From: Acanthosoma haemorrhoidale
Taxonomy: Eukaryota; Arthropoda; Insecta; Hemiptera; Acanthosomatidae
Assembly (NCBI GenBank): GCA_930367205.1
Contig: OV884015.1
Location: 82,078,841 to 82,142,840 of the forward strand
Direction of reading: 5' to 3'
Length of the DNA stretch: 64,000 bases
Part shown: piece by piece, positions 1 through 11,974 of the stretch
How positions within the stretch are numbered: position 1 is the first letter of the stretch
Layout of the letters: every line of letters starts with the position of its first letter
Translations under genes and position numbers: made by a program
Notes under the pieces: generated by a model
What the model was told of the DNA's origin: nothing
Seen by the model: the letters and a program-made list of their open reading frames with translations, nothing else
The model's database searches: none

Positions 1-1640
1 ACTAGTAATTTTTTCTTAATCAAAATATATTAATTTTCCTCCAGATTCACAAAAGCTATGTACTTAGTTCAAACAGATATATACCTACTGCATCTTCTCA
101 GGACCAAAGTCCTATCTGCTTAACACAGCTGTTCGTATTTATATGCGCCAGGGAATTCTGGTTAGTTTTAGGTAAAATAGAGACCACATTCTTTTCCCGG
201 TAGCAGCATAGTCCTTTATGCTGTGGCACAATTATACTTTGTTTATTCAGCTGTTAAGAACCGTAGTTGATCAAGAACCTTAAGATCCGTCAGCCTAAGA
301 GGAAGGCCGACTTCCAATGGCTTGTGTCATATCAAGAATAGATCTTTGGGCAAGAACTTGGGACGTCTACCATTTTCCCTTAAATGTTTGTTGGTTGCAT
401 TCTGGCCCATCTCTTTAGATGTCTGAAATATTCTAATTTCCTTATTTATGTAGTTGGCAATTTCTCTGGATCATTATTTATGCATATTTATGTTTGAGAA
501 TGGTGGACCTTTTCCATCCAAGAGTTATTCTGCCTCATCCTGTTGTAATTAATCTTCTGCAATCTAGTACATCTACTCCACATAATAGAATAGCGAATAG
601 ATAGGTTTGTGTTATATTGAAACTTCATTCTCAATATTCTCACTTTTGGCTGTCACTGTTCAATTGAAATCCAACGTGCCTGATTCGGTTTACATACTCC
701 AGCAGAAATGAAGGTTGGAATGATTGCTTTCATGGTTACTGACTATACTTTGGTCTTCTTACATTGAGATCAAGACCATCTTCCGAACATTGTATTTGAC
801 ATTGAATTTGTACCATTAATTCAAAAATCTGCTGTATGATTCCAGTGCAGCTTACCGACCGTGCTTATACCTTTCACGTTTTACTCAGTATCTCTACTAC
901 AGAACATCGTATTTGAACAAATAAATTTCCTTACGAAGTCTATAAAGCGATCACATAAATATTGTTCAGTAAAAAAGAAATAAAAATATAATACTTTGTA
1001 TAGTGTTAGTTTGTTAAGTGCCATCAGAATCATGGGTGCTGTGGCTGTGCAGTGTTTGCATCCCTCTAGTCACTTATCAGTCAGCCTGTCAACAAAAGAA
1101 CAATTTCGCAAGTTATTTTATCCCGAGTGGAGTTAAATCGGCCAGTGGAAAAAACTCCATTATATTTGTGCTCAAGCAGACAACCAGTTTGACCATGGTA
1201 ACTGGTAACCATGGTAACCAGCTGAACCATCGTATCAAAAGACCACGTCTTGCAAACTGCCAACAGGCTAACATTGCCTACGTGTTATATTGACAGAACA
1301 TAATCAGTAAATATTTTCTTCAAGACTTTGTCACCGTCCTTTACGTTAGTTGACTTATATATATTATATTATTGATTAAAAAAACTAACCTTAAAAAATA
1401 TATTAACAGGCATACCATGAAATCATTGCAGAAGAAAGGAAATCCCAGATAATTCTTTTCTTATAATCACGTGCTGCACAAGCTAGGATTTTTTTGAAAA
1501 ACTGGTATTTCTAAACGCTAAGGTATTCTTCAAACTAACATGTGGTACTGTATTTAGACCCAAACCGTCACAAAACGTCAGTCCCAGTTACACAATGTCC
1601 AACCAACAGGGTAGCACCTCTTTGTAAGTACGTGTTTGCA
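1..1640. other. AT-rich non-coding stretch
   Basis: I see no gene here. Open frames are short and have no recognisable protein. A local direct repeat occurs at 1192-1202 and 1208-1218 (ACCATGGTAAC, 16 bp apart), with CTGGT/ACCAG pieces between that make the area partly palindromic. A single CACGTG lies near 1469. Nothing else stands out. Confidence 0.6.
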
Positions 1641-2060
1641 GAGGCCGTTCTAAGCTGTTGACTCTAGAACCGACCTGCCCTAAACGGTTTTATTCGATAA
1701 AGGGGAGGGAGAATATTTTCACTAAATCCTCTTAACCTATTCAGAGCGCTGTGAAAACGTTGGGGGCGGTAAACGGCGGTCCTATTCAACGGGCCACCCA
1801 ATGCAACAAACAGAAAGGGTCTTGCTAGGAGCTACCTGGGCGTGGGTGCGGCTCAGCGGGACACTTCTCGGAAGGGATCTGACACGCTGAATGGCAGACC
1901 CGGCGGCACCTCAATAATGCTCCTGTGTCTTCTCCGCGGGTTTCCGAAGAGCAGCTTCCTGCTTCAGGTATCTACGGGTTTGGATACCATTAGTGCGCTC
2001 TGGGGAAGATAAGAGATTGGTATCCGTTGATATCATCCCCGACCAGGTATCGCTAAAAAA
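1640..2060. other. GC-richer island, unassigned
   Basis: Base composition rises clearly above the flanks, with CpG-containing runs such as the GGGGGCGGTAAACGGCGG area near 1762-1780. Both strands have short open frames, as expected from fewer stop codons in GC-richer DNA. No protein family is recognisable. It could be a conserved regulatory element or an old repeat. Confidence 0.35.
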
Positions 2061-3297
2061 TCTGCCAGTATATTTTCGGAGAAATTTATATATAACGATT
2101 GTAAACAATTTATTTGTTAAGTTTTTTTTTGGTTTTTTGCATGAACATTTTTGATTATGTTACGCAGAAATTCTAGAGAAAATTTATGTATGTATATCTT
2201 TTTTAGAAGATCTTTATTAGAAAATTACAATCGTTAATTGTGTTGCAAGAATTTATCTGTACCAAGGATATCCCCTCTGTAATTATATTACAGACCGACA
2301 TTAATTATATTCACACCGAAATCCATACAGTGTACACTGGCACATAACAAGTATGTATATTAAATTACAATATTTGAGTAATGTTATAATGTGTAAATGT
2401 ATCAGTTAGTGAAAAATTCTATACAATTATAAAGTTATTTATATTATTTTTATAAAATATTAGTCAAAAACCACATGTAAGTTGGCTACGTACCTTGTTA
2501 TATCAATAAATAAAAGTGGTTGTATTTATTACAATTTTGTTCACTATATTCGATTTATTGAATTGTTACTCATTATTCTAGGGGATAAATTTAGTTTATT
2601 TAAAAAAAAAAAATGACGTCAAAAATCGTCATGAATACTGCTTTTTGTTTAAAATGAATAAAGACAGATTTACGTTGGTTGATTCATAATACGGAAAGCA
2701 ACTTCAGAAATAATTGCACTAATGTAAATTAAACCGCGAAATTAGATATAATTGGATGGTTTTATGTTAGTTTTGGAATAAATCGATTTAGATTGATGAT
2801 TGGAAAAATCATGTAATGTTGGAGTATCATCACGTTTGATGGAAAACGTTTCAGAGTATCCAATAATCACTTGGCTTGATTCACAGACCTTACCTCCGAA
2901 CATGGGGGCATATTTTAAATGTCAAAAGGTGCCTATTGATGTGGTGAAGATTCATTCATATCTAGTTTCACGGCTTACTGTGAACAGTCTAACATACTTT
3001 AGTGGTTCATAGATGCTATTACTTCAGAGTTCGAGTTATTATTATATTATAGTTAATTCCAACGTTAATATTTCTGTTGGATTGAGCAAGGATTATTTTT
3101 TGAGATATTTGTTAATAAAGTTGATATTTCACGTTGAATCGATCAGTTTCGAACGTCCAAACAAGAAACAACCTTTACAGCCACGAAGATTCAACGAATC
3201 GTTTTTAACATATGCATCAAACAAATCTAGGGCCGTTTAAGGTTCAACCTCAAAAGAAGTAATTTAGGGTGTATTGGCACATTGTATATTTTATACT
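2060..3297. other. AT-rich non-coding stretch
   Basis: Long A/T runs and no recognisable coding sequence. The adjacent short frames at 2800-3012 and 3013-3239 resemble no family and have AT-driven composition. A CRE-like TGACGTCA lies near 2614 beside a poly(A) run. Confidence 0.55.
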
Positions 3298-3836
3298 CTA
3301 AAGTCCTGAGAGCAATAGCCAATGCCCCTTATTACGTCAGTGACAAAACCCTCCATTACGTTCTTAATATACCCCGCATAATTAAACTCTTTGCTTCCGT
3401 GTTCATGAAATTCCATCGAAACCTATCCAGCCACCCTAATATCCTAGCACAGTCATTATACGGCACCATCCATCCTTATATTCCTCCTCGGGGACTAAGG
3501 CCTCATGGCCTACTAAGTGGTAGTCCCCCCGGCAATGGCCAGTTTCTCCAATCATGTCCTGAGCGTCTGTGGCTCTCGTGCTCTTGGTCAGTCTCCATTG
3601 GCTTGAAACCGGTAAGGTGGTTGATGGAGGAGCGTGGGGGACTTCCCAAGACTCCGCTTCCTCTTTCGCATGCGAAGGAGGTGACAACCACATTGGATTT
3701 GGGAGTCTCTGGGCTGTTTGTAAATACTGTATGAATGAAGAACTATAAATATGGCATAAATGATAAAATTGATCACAGCTACTTATTGCTTAATAAAAGG
3801 CAGATTCTAATTTTATCGCAATAAAGGTTGTTGAAT
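3298..3836 (+). mobile_element. Jockey-type non-LTR retrotransposon, 5'-truncated (copy A)
   Basis: From 3298 the translation matches the end of the reverse transcriptase in copy B. Copy A reads SKVLRAIANAPYYVSDKTL where copy B (from 17818) reads SKVLRTIVNAPYYVSNKTL. The RT C-terminus runs to about 3500. After it comes the family 3' tail with the GACTTCCCAAGACTCCGCTT block, the GTAAATACTGTATGAATGA block and a terminal AATAAAG at 3820-3826. Everything upstream of the RT C-terminus is missing, as expected from incomplete target-primed reverse transcription. The minus-strand open frames over 3436-3776 are shadows of the tail. Family placement rests on the typical jockey VLRTIVNAP-YVSN motif. Confidence 0.85.
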
Positions 3837-3882
3837 TAAACATTTTTTAGGAAATACAAAGGCTAGAGGCAAGCTCCCACCT

Positions 3883-4424
3883 CTTTTTTTTTTCTTTCAT
3901 AGCCCCTTTAAATTTGCAGATAATTATATATACAGGTTTTGTTATTTTATAAAAATTATATAATGAATAAACAAGTATAATGATATACATTATACGTGAC
4001 TGGACTAAACTGTCTAATAAAGGTGATGGGGCTCACCTTTTTGATCAATCTTAAAACTAACTTGCATACTAATTCTTAACCTAACTTTTCCTCTTTTTTT
4101 TCCAACTTCGTGTTAAACACTGGGTTGGTTAGGTGCTGCAACGAGTCAAAAAACTAGATGTGTCTCCGGCGGATGAACTCACCCACCGACGACACAACAA
4201 GCAACGGGTGTAGGGCAGCGTTCTTCAACCTCTCGAGAGAGGTATGTGGGACCACTTTTCGCATGATCCCATTCTGGAAATGTTGGAGACATTTGGCTGT
4301 ATATTCAGTCAAGTGGGTAAATAGCGGGGCACCGTACAGCAGAGCTGGCCGGAGGACCCATTTATATATCATCAATTTGAGACGAAGCGACACGTTGGGG
4401 GAAGTTAGCAAGTGCGATAGGCAT
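3883..4424 (-). mobile_element. Second non-LTR retrotransposon family, 3' end only
   Basis: Read on the minus strand, the frame from about 4424 to 4154 encodes the thumb region after an RT domain: LTSPNVSLRLKLMIYKWVLR, then PALLYGAPLF and LQHFQNGIMRKV, ending in GEFIRRRHI and a stop at 4154. The LxLKxLIYKxxLRPxLxYG pattern is characteristic of jockey-superfamily polymerases. It differs from copies A-F, which have NKLLIYKLILTPIWTY, so this is another lineage. Below the stop there is about 230 bp of AT-rich 3' UTR, then TTTAAAGGGGCTATGAAA and a poly(A)-like run, seen as T-rich sequence at 3883-3893 on the plus strand. The same terminus recurs near 58740. The element is 5'-truncated and inactive. 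Confidence 0.65.
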
Positions 4425-4429
4425 TAAGA

Positions 4430-5160
4430 CCTGTGTCGTACTTTTTCTATTTTATTACTAAAATGAGTAGAGAAATGGAGATGCCTATCCATTTTTAATG
4501 GATAGCCAGCTAATGACATCCCACCTCTGTCGCAAGGTGACCTGTTATTGCATGGAATATAAATATACTCCGGGGGAATATATTATATATTGGGAATCTG
4601 ATGGAATAAATCAATATTTCGAACTTCATTTTGTTATTATTTCCGAAATATCAGTTTAATAATAATTATCTTCTCTAGATCTATATATGAACAGGTTAAT
4701 AATTATTAAGCCAACTAAGCACAAACACACATATATTATTTTCACTTTTTAATTTAATCAATCGGATAAGTCAGTCCTCTTTCGTGAGTTTGAATGAATT
4801 TACTCAAGTTTGAAACGACGATTTATTTTACCTTCACCATTGCTTCCTTTCATGCAATTTATTAGTATCGTTACTAAACCATATATTGAATTTCTACAAT
4901 ATGATTAAATTCCAAAAATAGACAAAATGATAATGAGGTTTCAAAACATCAAAATGAAATTAAAATGTAACATCGCTAGACAGACTATCAGGGCAAGAAA
5001 AATTGAGACCACGAGAAGCTCAACATACAAGTACTGGATTGCTCCAAATAATTGGATGCCCTTATGGACACCTTTAATTTTTATATTCAAAACATTATCA
5101 TAAACAACTAACATTACTTCAGTTACTCATAAATAAAAACATTTCAGCTCGATTAGATTT
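4430..5160. other. AT-rich non-coding stretch with a small hairpin
   Basis: No coding sequence is supported. A short inverted repeat, CTATCCAT and ATGGATAG, flanks a TTTTA loop near 4485-4506. It is too short to call functional. The rest is AT-rich spacer. Confidence 0.5.
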
Positions 5161-5400
5161 ATAAACGTTGAGAGATTTAGGTGAGGAGTGCAGAAAAAGC
5201 GATTTCAGATTTGGGACAGTGGTTCACAGGCCCGAAGGTAATTGCCGGGGTGTCGATTGTGGCCCGGGCAGAGGAAGGATGGCCCATTTCCTCGACAGGC
5301 TCCGATTTTGCCTCAATCTATTAGCCAACGGCCATCAATCATCTACATTGATTTGTAACAGCGCATGATTGTTTCCCAGGGGTCACTCACCCACACAACT
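5160..5400. other. GC-richer island, unassigned
   Basis: A compact island with runs such as GGCCCGAAGGTAATTGCCGG. A 66-codon plus-strand frame (5168-5368) is open, but its product (Arg/Gly-rich N-terminal half) resembles no family I know. Treated as a candidate conserved non-coding element or unidentified exon. Confidence 0.3.
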
Positions 5401-7300
5401 TTCTCCGTTTTATGTCAAAACTAAGGAATTATTTCCTCTAACGGCCTTTGGTGTCTCAGCAAGGGACGTCCAGCATACGTACTACTAATAATACAATTTC
5501 CATATCATATGATAGATGTTCCAGGATTTGCTGGATTGATGGAATGTTAGAGAAATATGCTAAGGTGGCTTATGATAGAATTGATTACTTTCTTTTTTCT
5601 ATCGTTCTCTTCCAAAAGGGCAATGTGTTGTACACGAACCTCGAAAAATACTCAAAGTTTGTGCTGGAATGGGCTGGATCTTGATGAACATTCCAGTAAC
5701 TTTGAATCAATTTGTAAGAAAAATGCTTCTTGATAAAAGTATGTGAATGACCACTTCTATACTGGAGAGATATGAAGTAATTATCTTTTAGCATACATCA
5801 TGTTATTTTCCAAGAACCGCACAGCAAGTCCATTGTTTACCACATTTTCTGGGTTGTTGGACATGTCTGGCTGGCAAACTGGCATTCACTTTTTAAAACC
5901 AATTCGTTTATTACTAGTAAGTATTTACTCCTTTCTAAACCCACATAATATTGTAATTACAATGCTAACCTGTTTTTTTGGCAGACCGTCTTTGGCCTCT
6001 CAAATTGTTACAGATTAACACATTGCCTTTGTATCATTTGTGTATAGTTATAGAGAGGTCGTTGCTTTTCCTTTTTCAAAGCCATCGAATTATTTTTGAC
6101 TTGTAACATCGATTTGGCTCTATTTTTGACATCCTCAAGGGATCTTAAAGGCTAAAGGAATTCTTTCCCTTCAACATAACTAACATAATTGATACAGGAA
6201 TACCTTTTATACACAAGGCAAGAACATTCTCTGCCATGAGTGAGTCAGCATGTCAAAGATATTCATACCCTTACCGGAGGAATGTAACGGATCCGTTGCT
6301 CGATGACCGCTGTCATTGAATCGCACAAAAGCATCCATGTATTCGTCTTAGGATGATGTATCTGTTACCGGCCAGGTAACAGAACTATATAACTGCTTCA
6401 GATGTAACTGTTATAATCGGTGAGATGTTATACAGTGACCGTGTGTGTATGTGACAAGATCTATATGGAAGGATGCGAGGTAAGAATGCGACTGGCTCAA
6501 CGGCATTTAAATCACGCAGTGTCCTCAGGTAAATTATGGGCGTTCGGACCGCAGTCAGTCAAACCAGACCCCGTATCTGAGTGCTTATATTAAAGCGTAC
6601 ATCAGTCTTTTGTTTTAGTTTTTTTTTTTTTGCTTCTTTTTTTCCTTTCCCTGTAGTCCAGTATAGGAGATAAGATATCTTTTTGACTTTGAAATGAGAT
6701 CAACCCTGACGTATACCATAAACTGTTAGTTTACACACTCCTATGTATAAAACATAAATTTGAGCGTCGCAGGTCGTACATACTCATCTAAGACATTTCG
6801 AGACCAGACTGCTCACTTTCAGATCATATCTGACACTTGTATGAACAAAAAATTAATCGAAGGAAAAATAGATGAAAATCCTAATATATATATATATTAT
6901 ATAAGATCATACAAAGAACGTGTGTGTTATCTAAGCCAAAATGTTTTGTAAGATTTCGGGTATACCAGATTATATCGCCAATGGAATGAACAACCCCGAG
7001 CTAATTCGAATAAGTATCAAAAAATACTTTTAGCTAAAAGTAAAATAAGATTATGTTGTCAATTGGCCAACTGCCTGATATAAGTAAAAACTGTGAAACA
7101 CTACTCTTGGATTATGATATGACGAAAACGGTAGCGACGTATTGAAATGATTAATGACCAATCTTGCCTTTGACACGTTAAATTAAACAAGTTGTGAAAG
7201 TTTTGTGGGAAAAAAAAAGGAATTAGGTCTTTGTGAAATTGGCGCTACGACCGTTCTATAAGAGGGATTAGCCAGCTGCCCTGATTGACACACGGTTGAG
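5400..7300. other. Non-coding stretch with an island and two dyad-symmetric sites
   Basis: Mostly AT-rich spacer. A GC-richer stretch at about 6240-6600 holds a hairpin at 6362-6382 (8-bp stem CTGTTACC/GGTAACAG, 5-nt loop). A perfect 18-bp palindrome, TACTTTTAGCTAAAAGTA, is at 7025-7042. An AT dinucleotide run lies near 6885-6903. No gene is supported. Confidence 0.5.
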
Positions 7301-7304
7301 TTTA

Positions 7305-7512
7305 TAAACTCACTTCTGTCAACGTGATCAACAAGATATCTCTGCCTCCTATATCCTGCTCCTGTCCCGACAGATTGACAACTGTTTTCCTCAATATGTC
7401 CTCAATGCGTTCCTTAATTGTTTTCTGTCTCGAATTTGTCAGTTTTTAGAAAGGACCCCTCTGATGCCCATAGACCACGACATAATTAAACTGTTCCTTC
7501 ACAGCTTCTTCT
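7305..7512 (+). pseudogene. Open frame of uncertain origin, possibly a retroelement relic
   Basis: The frame starting at the ACT codon after the TAA near 7303 stays open for about 68 codons. It reads CFPQYVLNAFLNCFLSRICQ in its middle and ends FLHSFFS followed by a stop. It has no in-frame ATG near its beginning. The NCFPQYVL-NAFLNCFL pattern loosely resembles the GYP-x-x-I stretch C-terminal to the RT core in Penelope-like elements. That is only a resemblance from memory. Chance openness is quite possible. Confidence 0.2.
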
Positions 7513-7514
7513 CT

Positions 7515-8040
7515 TAAAGTCAGTTTCTTTCTTCTCATAAATCATCTAACCCCAACAAATCATGTCCCAAAATCTTACCTTTTCCTATCACATTCCTTTC
7601 AAACACTTTGTCGAGTTAAATTCTGTACTCCACAGTTAGAATGTTTAAAAAACAATTTATAACATAATAACAGTTCTATTCTAGAAACTTGAATGTCTCT
7701 TCTACTACTTCATGATATATAAATACACATTTATGGTAGGGGGTGAGTGAATGTTTGATATTATAATCTATGGTTATATAACAGGGAGAAAGGTTTAAAG
7801 GATGGACTTATCATATACTGTGCAAGAAAGATGATAACATGAATGACATTATCTAGGGGTGACTATGGCTAAATGATAGGGTGAGAAAGTTTGGCTCGGA
7901 GACTAAAACGGCCGTGGACTCGTGATCTGCTATAAATAAACTATTTGAATCTTACTGAGTCTTTTTTATCAATATTTTGCCCATAAAATATAAAACATTT
8001 GCTTTCCTCTATAAGCCTTTTAGAAATATCTGCTAAACAT
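7515..8040. other. AT-rich non-coding stretch
   Basis: No features recognised apart from ordinary AT-rich spacer. Confidence 0.5.
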
Positions 8041-8440
8041 ATTGTTATAATGTTTCCGGTGTACCGAACGCCTGGGCTATACTTCCTTTTTCTGTACGGA
8101 CAAGAAGCCCCCTGAGGCCTACACCTCCATTCACCGCCGAGCGGGGAGGAGCGGAGGATGCACTGTTGGCTACTAGAAACGACACACTAAAGACCGAACC
8201 GGCCAGCCCAAGAGCACTTAGGCTTCATTGGGATTCTACTAACAACTGCCCAGGGCCGCTTTCCGAGAATTTACCGACACCTAACAACCACCTCAGCTAC
8301 GGTGTCTTTTCTATATTTTTTTTTTTCGTCCTTACGGCCTTAGTTCCTAGCGGGACTTGGCAATTCCCTTACTGTCCCCTCTTCTTCTACGACTTCCCCT
8401 GTCCCCAGTCCTGTTATCGGTCAGGCGGTAAAAAATGTTA
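8041..8440. other. GC-richer island, unassigned
   Basis: The island begins around CGGTGTACCGAACGCC and runs to about 8440. A 91-codon plus-strand frame beginning at a TTG (8166) is open, with a hydrophobic run of Phe, Leu and Val at residues 47-60. That run is produced by a pyrimidine tract (TTTTTTTTTTCGTCC near 8318), so I do not treat it as a membrane protein. No family is recognised. Confidence 0.3.
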
Positions 8441-9067
8441 GCAGCTCTGGTTAGATTGTTTTATTATTCCCTTAACAAATCCCTCAACAAGCGATAAACA
8501 GATACGCGGAATGGGACCCTTGTACATGGATGTTACAACTCCCCGTGACTTCTGTGTATGGCATCCTAACTACACAAGGATTCGCATACTTGCGTACCGG
8601 TTATACGACTTAGAAAGTGTTTCAATTATTCCTAGACAACATTGTGTATATTGTGTGATTCTACGACAATCATCAACCTTACTCTTTACTTACATTACCA
8701 GAATAGGAAAAATAGCTTTATTCTGGATCCCCTGTGAATAGCAATACGGCACAGGCTAATAAATCAAATTCTGTCTAATCAAAAATAAATAGTACATCAC
8801 AAAGAGAAAAAGTTAAATAAAATAAAGTGTATACCCCTGCTAAAAAACTAAAATATTCCAGAAAAACTTTCAATAAATGAATGCATTTCAAAAATAAGGG
8901 ACAAAGAAACAAATTAATAAATAAATGCACTATTACAGAATATTAAATTAAAATATAAATCGTGACATTTACTAATATAACGTAAGTGAACGGTAGTAAT
9001 GATATATGTATAAAAATGTATCGTATAAATAATACTAAAGATAATAATAATATTATATATGATAATC
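8441..9067. other. AT-rich non-coding stretch
   Basis: Strongly A-rich spacer, with AT-rich simple sequence around 9030-9060 directly before retrotransposon tail C. No gene is supported. Confidence 0.5.
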
Positions 9068-9144
9068 CTTTATTGTGCTAAAATTACAATCTGCCTTATA
9101 AGGCTATAAGTAATTAAGATAAATGCTCTCATTCATGCCATATG
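9068..9144 (-). mobile_element. Jockey-family 3' tail only (copy C)
   Basis: On the minus strand this is the last ~77 bp of the copy A/B family: the ATGAATGAGA block, then ACTTATAGCCTTATAAGGCA, then TTGTAATTTTAGCACAATAAAG at the 3' end (9068). The TGCCT-AATA-AGGCA stem-loop of the family tail is here the 12-bp palindrome GCCTTATAAGGC. All coding sequence is absent, so this is an extremely short 5'-truncated insertion. Confidence 0.8.
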
Positions 9145-9149
9145 CGACC

Positions 9150-11200
9150 TCTCAATATATTTACTTGAACTGTACAACTGAAAATTGTACAAATTCTGCT
9201 TCGTGAAAATTTCGGGGAAGGGGATTTGAAAATTTTTTCGGGAGAGAGATTGTAAAAACGATATATAAATTATAGTTAATAATATTTGCTTAGTTAGTAA
9301 CATTTGTAGTATGATAAATAATATTTTACACCATATTGAGTCCAAAATGGACTTTTTTTTTTTAATCGGAGTTATTAATGGTTTTTGTTTTTGGTTTTTT
9401 TTTCAGAATTTGGGAGTATCTCACTGTAGCTAATAGTTGGAAAACATTTTTTTCTTAAAGTTCGTTAAAACTAAAATCACAATAGCGTAAATAAAGGTAC
9501 CTATGCATATACCTATAAAAATATTTATAATGTCGAAAACAATGTCTGGAAGTTTGGAGTGTTGATACTTCTTCTAGTTTTTTGCGTTCTTTGAGGCTCG
9601 ATTCAGATTTTTTTCAGCACTTGTACTGTGGTCGTTTGCAATACAGGGATCTTTTGTTTGATATGATCTTTTGTCATGGAGTGAAATCATTTTTCACGGA
9701 ACTCTTATTGTGTACTCAGATTTTTGATTCCTTACAGTGAAGGAAAGTTATTACATGCTTCCTAAACAATATAAAGACTTATAAACTTAAGGTTGACTGC
9801 CTTTTAAGAAATTCATCTTTATATATGACGAGATGGAGAAGAGGAAGGTGTGGAAGATGACAGGTGCGGGTGCTCTAATCCTCGTGGAGAAGAAGGTCCT
9901 CAGGTACTGATGCCGACCATGGGATCTCTGTCACCTCTGGCTGTGAAGAATGCTCGCTATTGTTGTCAGACCGGGCAGGGAATAAATAGGGATTGTTAAA
10001 GATCTCCCCTCAGGTAATCGCCTACTGACGTCTATATATTATAATCTGCAGCGATGGAAAGTTTGATAAACGGCAGGTAGGTGGGAGGTTGAGGGTCCCG
10101 GAATATCCGCTTCTTGCACTTCTCCCTTTGTATCCGTGACCCTCGGCCTTTTTGGCACGTTAAGCGAAATCACGGATCGCACCTCACACGATGAACATAT
10201 CTCGTTTAAATTGAACAGTATCGTAAAATGTCTAAACATTGGGCCATAGCAAAGTAAGTGGGTATAAGGCAGGCAATAAATTACGTTACCGTTTTTTGTT
10301 AGTATCACATTTGTGTAAACCCATTGTAAATCTTTTTTTCCTGAATTATTAATTACCTAAACAGGTACTATTGTCAAAAGAATCGTCATTCATCTGTGTA
10401 TGTTTTATAATGGTTTTAAAATCTGAAATTTGAAAAGGAATATTCTACAACACCTCTATCTATGGCAAATATGTTTTAATTACAATTAAATTAAAGTTAT
10501 GGTATTTTAAATGTTCAGAAAATGATTATTGTTATTCATAATATTGTATTATTAATAACAAAACATGAAACCGAGTGATCACATTATTTGCCATAGTGTT
10601 TTTGACAAGTTGGTCATTCGCATAGTAAAGTTCAGACGGTGTACAAATAGATGTAACAACGGACAGATTCTGGTATATTTATACAAACAAAAGTTTCCAA
10701 CATAAAACTACAAACATACACAAGTACTTAAAAGTAAATTTTGATTTGATAATCAACACCAATATTCAATACGGTAATTAGTTGATTTCAAGTCATTAAC
10801 GTTATTTTTGTTGAAAACGCAAGTACGAATAACCATGAACTAGTAAATTATAGTGTACTTTATGATTCTGCGCAAGTCCCAGATTAATTATACGTTTCTG
10901 GAATACAATAGCTAGTAAATTTCGAGAAACTTTTACAGCTAATAAATTATTTATTTTTTATATTATTCAGAAAGGTATATTCTACATTTCACGCGAAGTA
11001 TAATCTAAGATTTTCATTTTCAATAGTGTTTCAAAATTTGATTTCCTTACAAGTTTTATTCAAAACAGTTCCCCTCCAGTTATTTTTTTTGTTGTCTGGC
11101 CATTAATTATTTAGGACTTTTAAGCGTGAACTATTTTGTTTATTTATTTCAGCTAGCATTTTTGACAGGTTAATCGTCACTAAGAAGGAACGAAGTTAAG
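9150..11200. other. Non-coding stretch with a GC-richer segment
   Basis: AT-rich spacer, except a GC-richer part from about 9830 to 10300. That part holds an 89-codon minus-strand frame (10039-10308) with no recognisable protein. Otherwise nothing is seen. Confidence 0.5.
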
Positions 11201-11203
11201 GTA

Positions 11204-11390
11204 CGTTTTCCCTGGAACTGCTCGCCGTAGCGGTTAGCAGTGACTGCTGGCACAATGACGTCACAACTGTTGACTGCCGTGAAGTTCCAACGAAATTTGA
11301 CCCGTAGATTTTTCACAAAACAGTGGTCAAATGCTCACGAGGTTTGAAGTCACTGCCAACCGCTCCTGCAGTCAGTCCCAGCGAAAACGT
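11204..11390. mobile_element. MITE with ~45-bp terminal inverted repeats and TA flanks
   Basis: The left end CGTTTTCCCTGGAACTG (from 11204) is the inverse of the right end ending at 11390, which reads CGTTTTCGCTGGGACTG on the minus strand. The arms continue inward to AGCGGTTAGCAGTGACT (left, to 11246) versus AGCGGTTGGCAGTGACT (right, from 11348), with a poorer stretch of about 8 bp between the two matching blocks. Both ends are flanked by TA (11202-11203 and 11391-11392), the target duplication of Tc1/mariner transposases. The interior has no transposase and contains a CRE-like TGACGTCA at 11256-11263. The short frame at 11331-11549 runs through the right arm and is not a gene. Confidence 0.7.
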
Positions 11391-11934
11391 ACTTTTACTA
11401 AGACGGCTTACTGTATTAGGCTGGTGCTCCAAAAAGATGGTAAAAGCTATACTGTTGAAATGTTATTGATAACTAGAAAATACAAGGTAGAGGGCAGACA
11501 ACGTATTTATTTTATTTGGATTAAAGAGATTATAAATTCTCAATATTAATTGAATGCACAACGTGATTGATTACTGTAGCGACCGCTAACTACGTAAGTT
11601 AAATCACCCTATACTCTGGTGCATATATAATGTATTGTAATAATGTGAATCATGGTTAAAGTCTAGCAATAAACGCATGGGCCGGCAGTCGTAACAAGTC
11701 AGGTAACAGCAGGTGCACCGGCTTAAAAGCCACCTGGCCGTCATAAAACAGACCCGGTAGACCTAGGGTCGCCTAGCATAAACCGTAATGGGTGAGTCCC
11801 TAGCATGCCATAAACCGCCATAAACTAAGCAACCCTTGTCTCCGGTCACGCGCCTTGTGACAGAGGTGCAGGTGTGCCATCATAAACATACCCCTTTCAG
11901 GCCGGCTCCATCTTCCGATAGGAAGGGGAAATAA

Positions 11935-11974
11935 TATTTAAACCAGGGCGTTTCGCCCTGTAACCCCACTCAGT
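11935..11974 (+). promoter_or_regulatory. LTR core promoter: TATA-like box and TCAGT initiator
   Basis: TATTTAAA at 11935-11942 precedes TCAGT at 11970-11974 by about 35 bp, a normal TATA-to-initiator distance. TCAGT matches the arthropod initiator consensus. This would put the U3/R boundary at about 11972. A second TCAGT at 12047-12051 lies in the next copy of the 80-bp repeat. Confidence 0.55.

Noticed and set aside
3436..3776. Minus-strand open frames of 62-85 codons
   Set aside because: They lie antisense to the non-coding tail of jockey copy A. The same antisense frames recur over copy F (61816-62126), so they are shadows of the repeat.
6362..6382. TGTTACC...GGTAACA dyad as LTR ends
   Set aside because: The two halves are five bases apart, so this is a hairpin and not the ends of an element. 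No target duplication was found around the nearby TATATAA.
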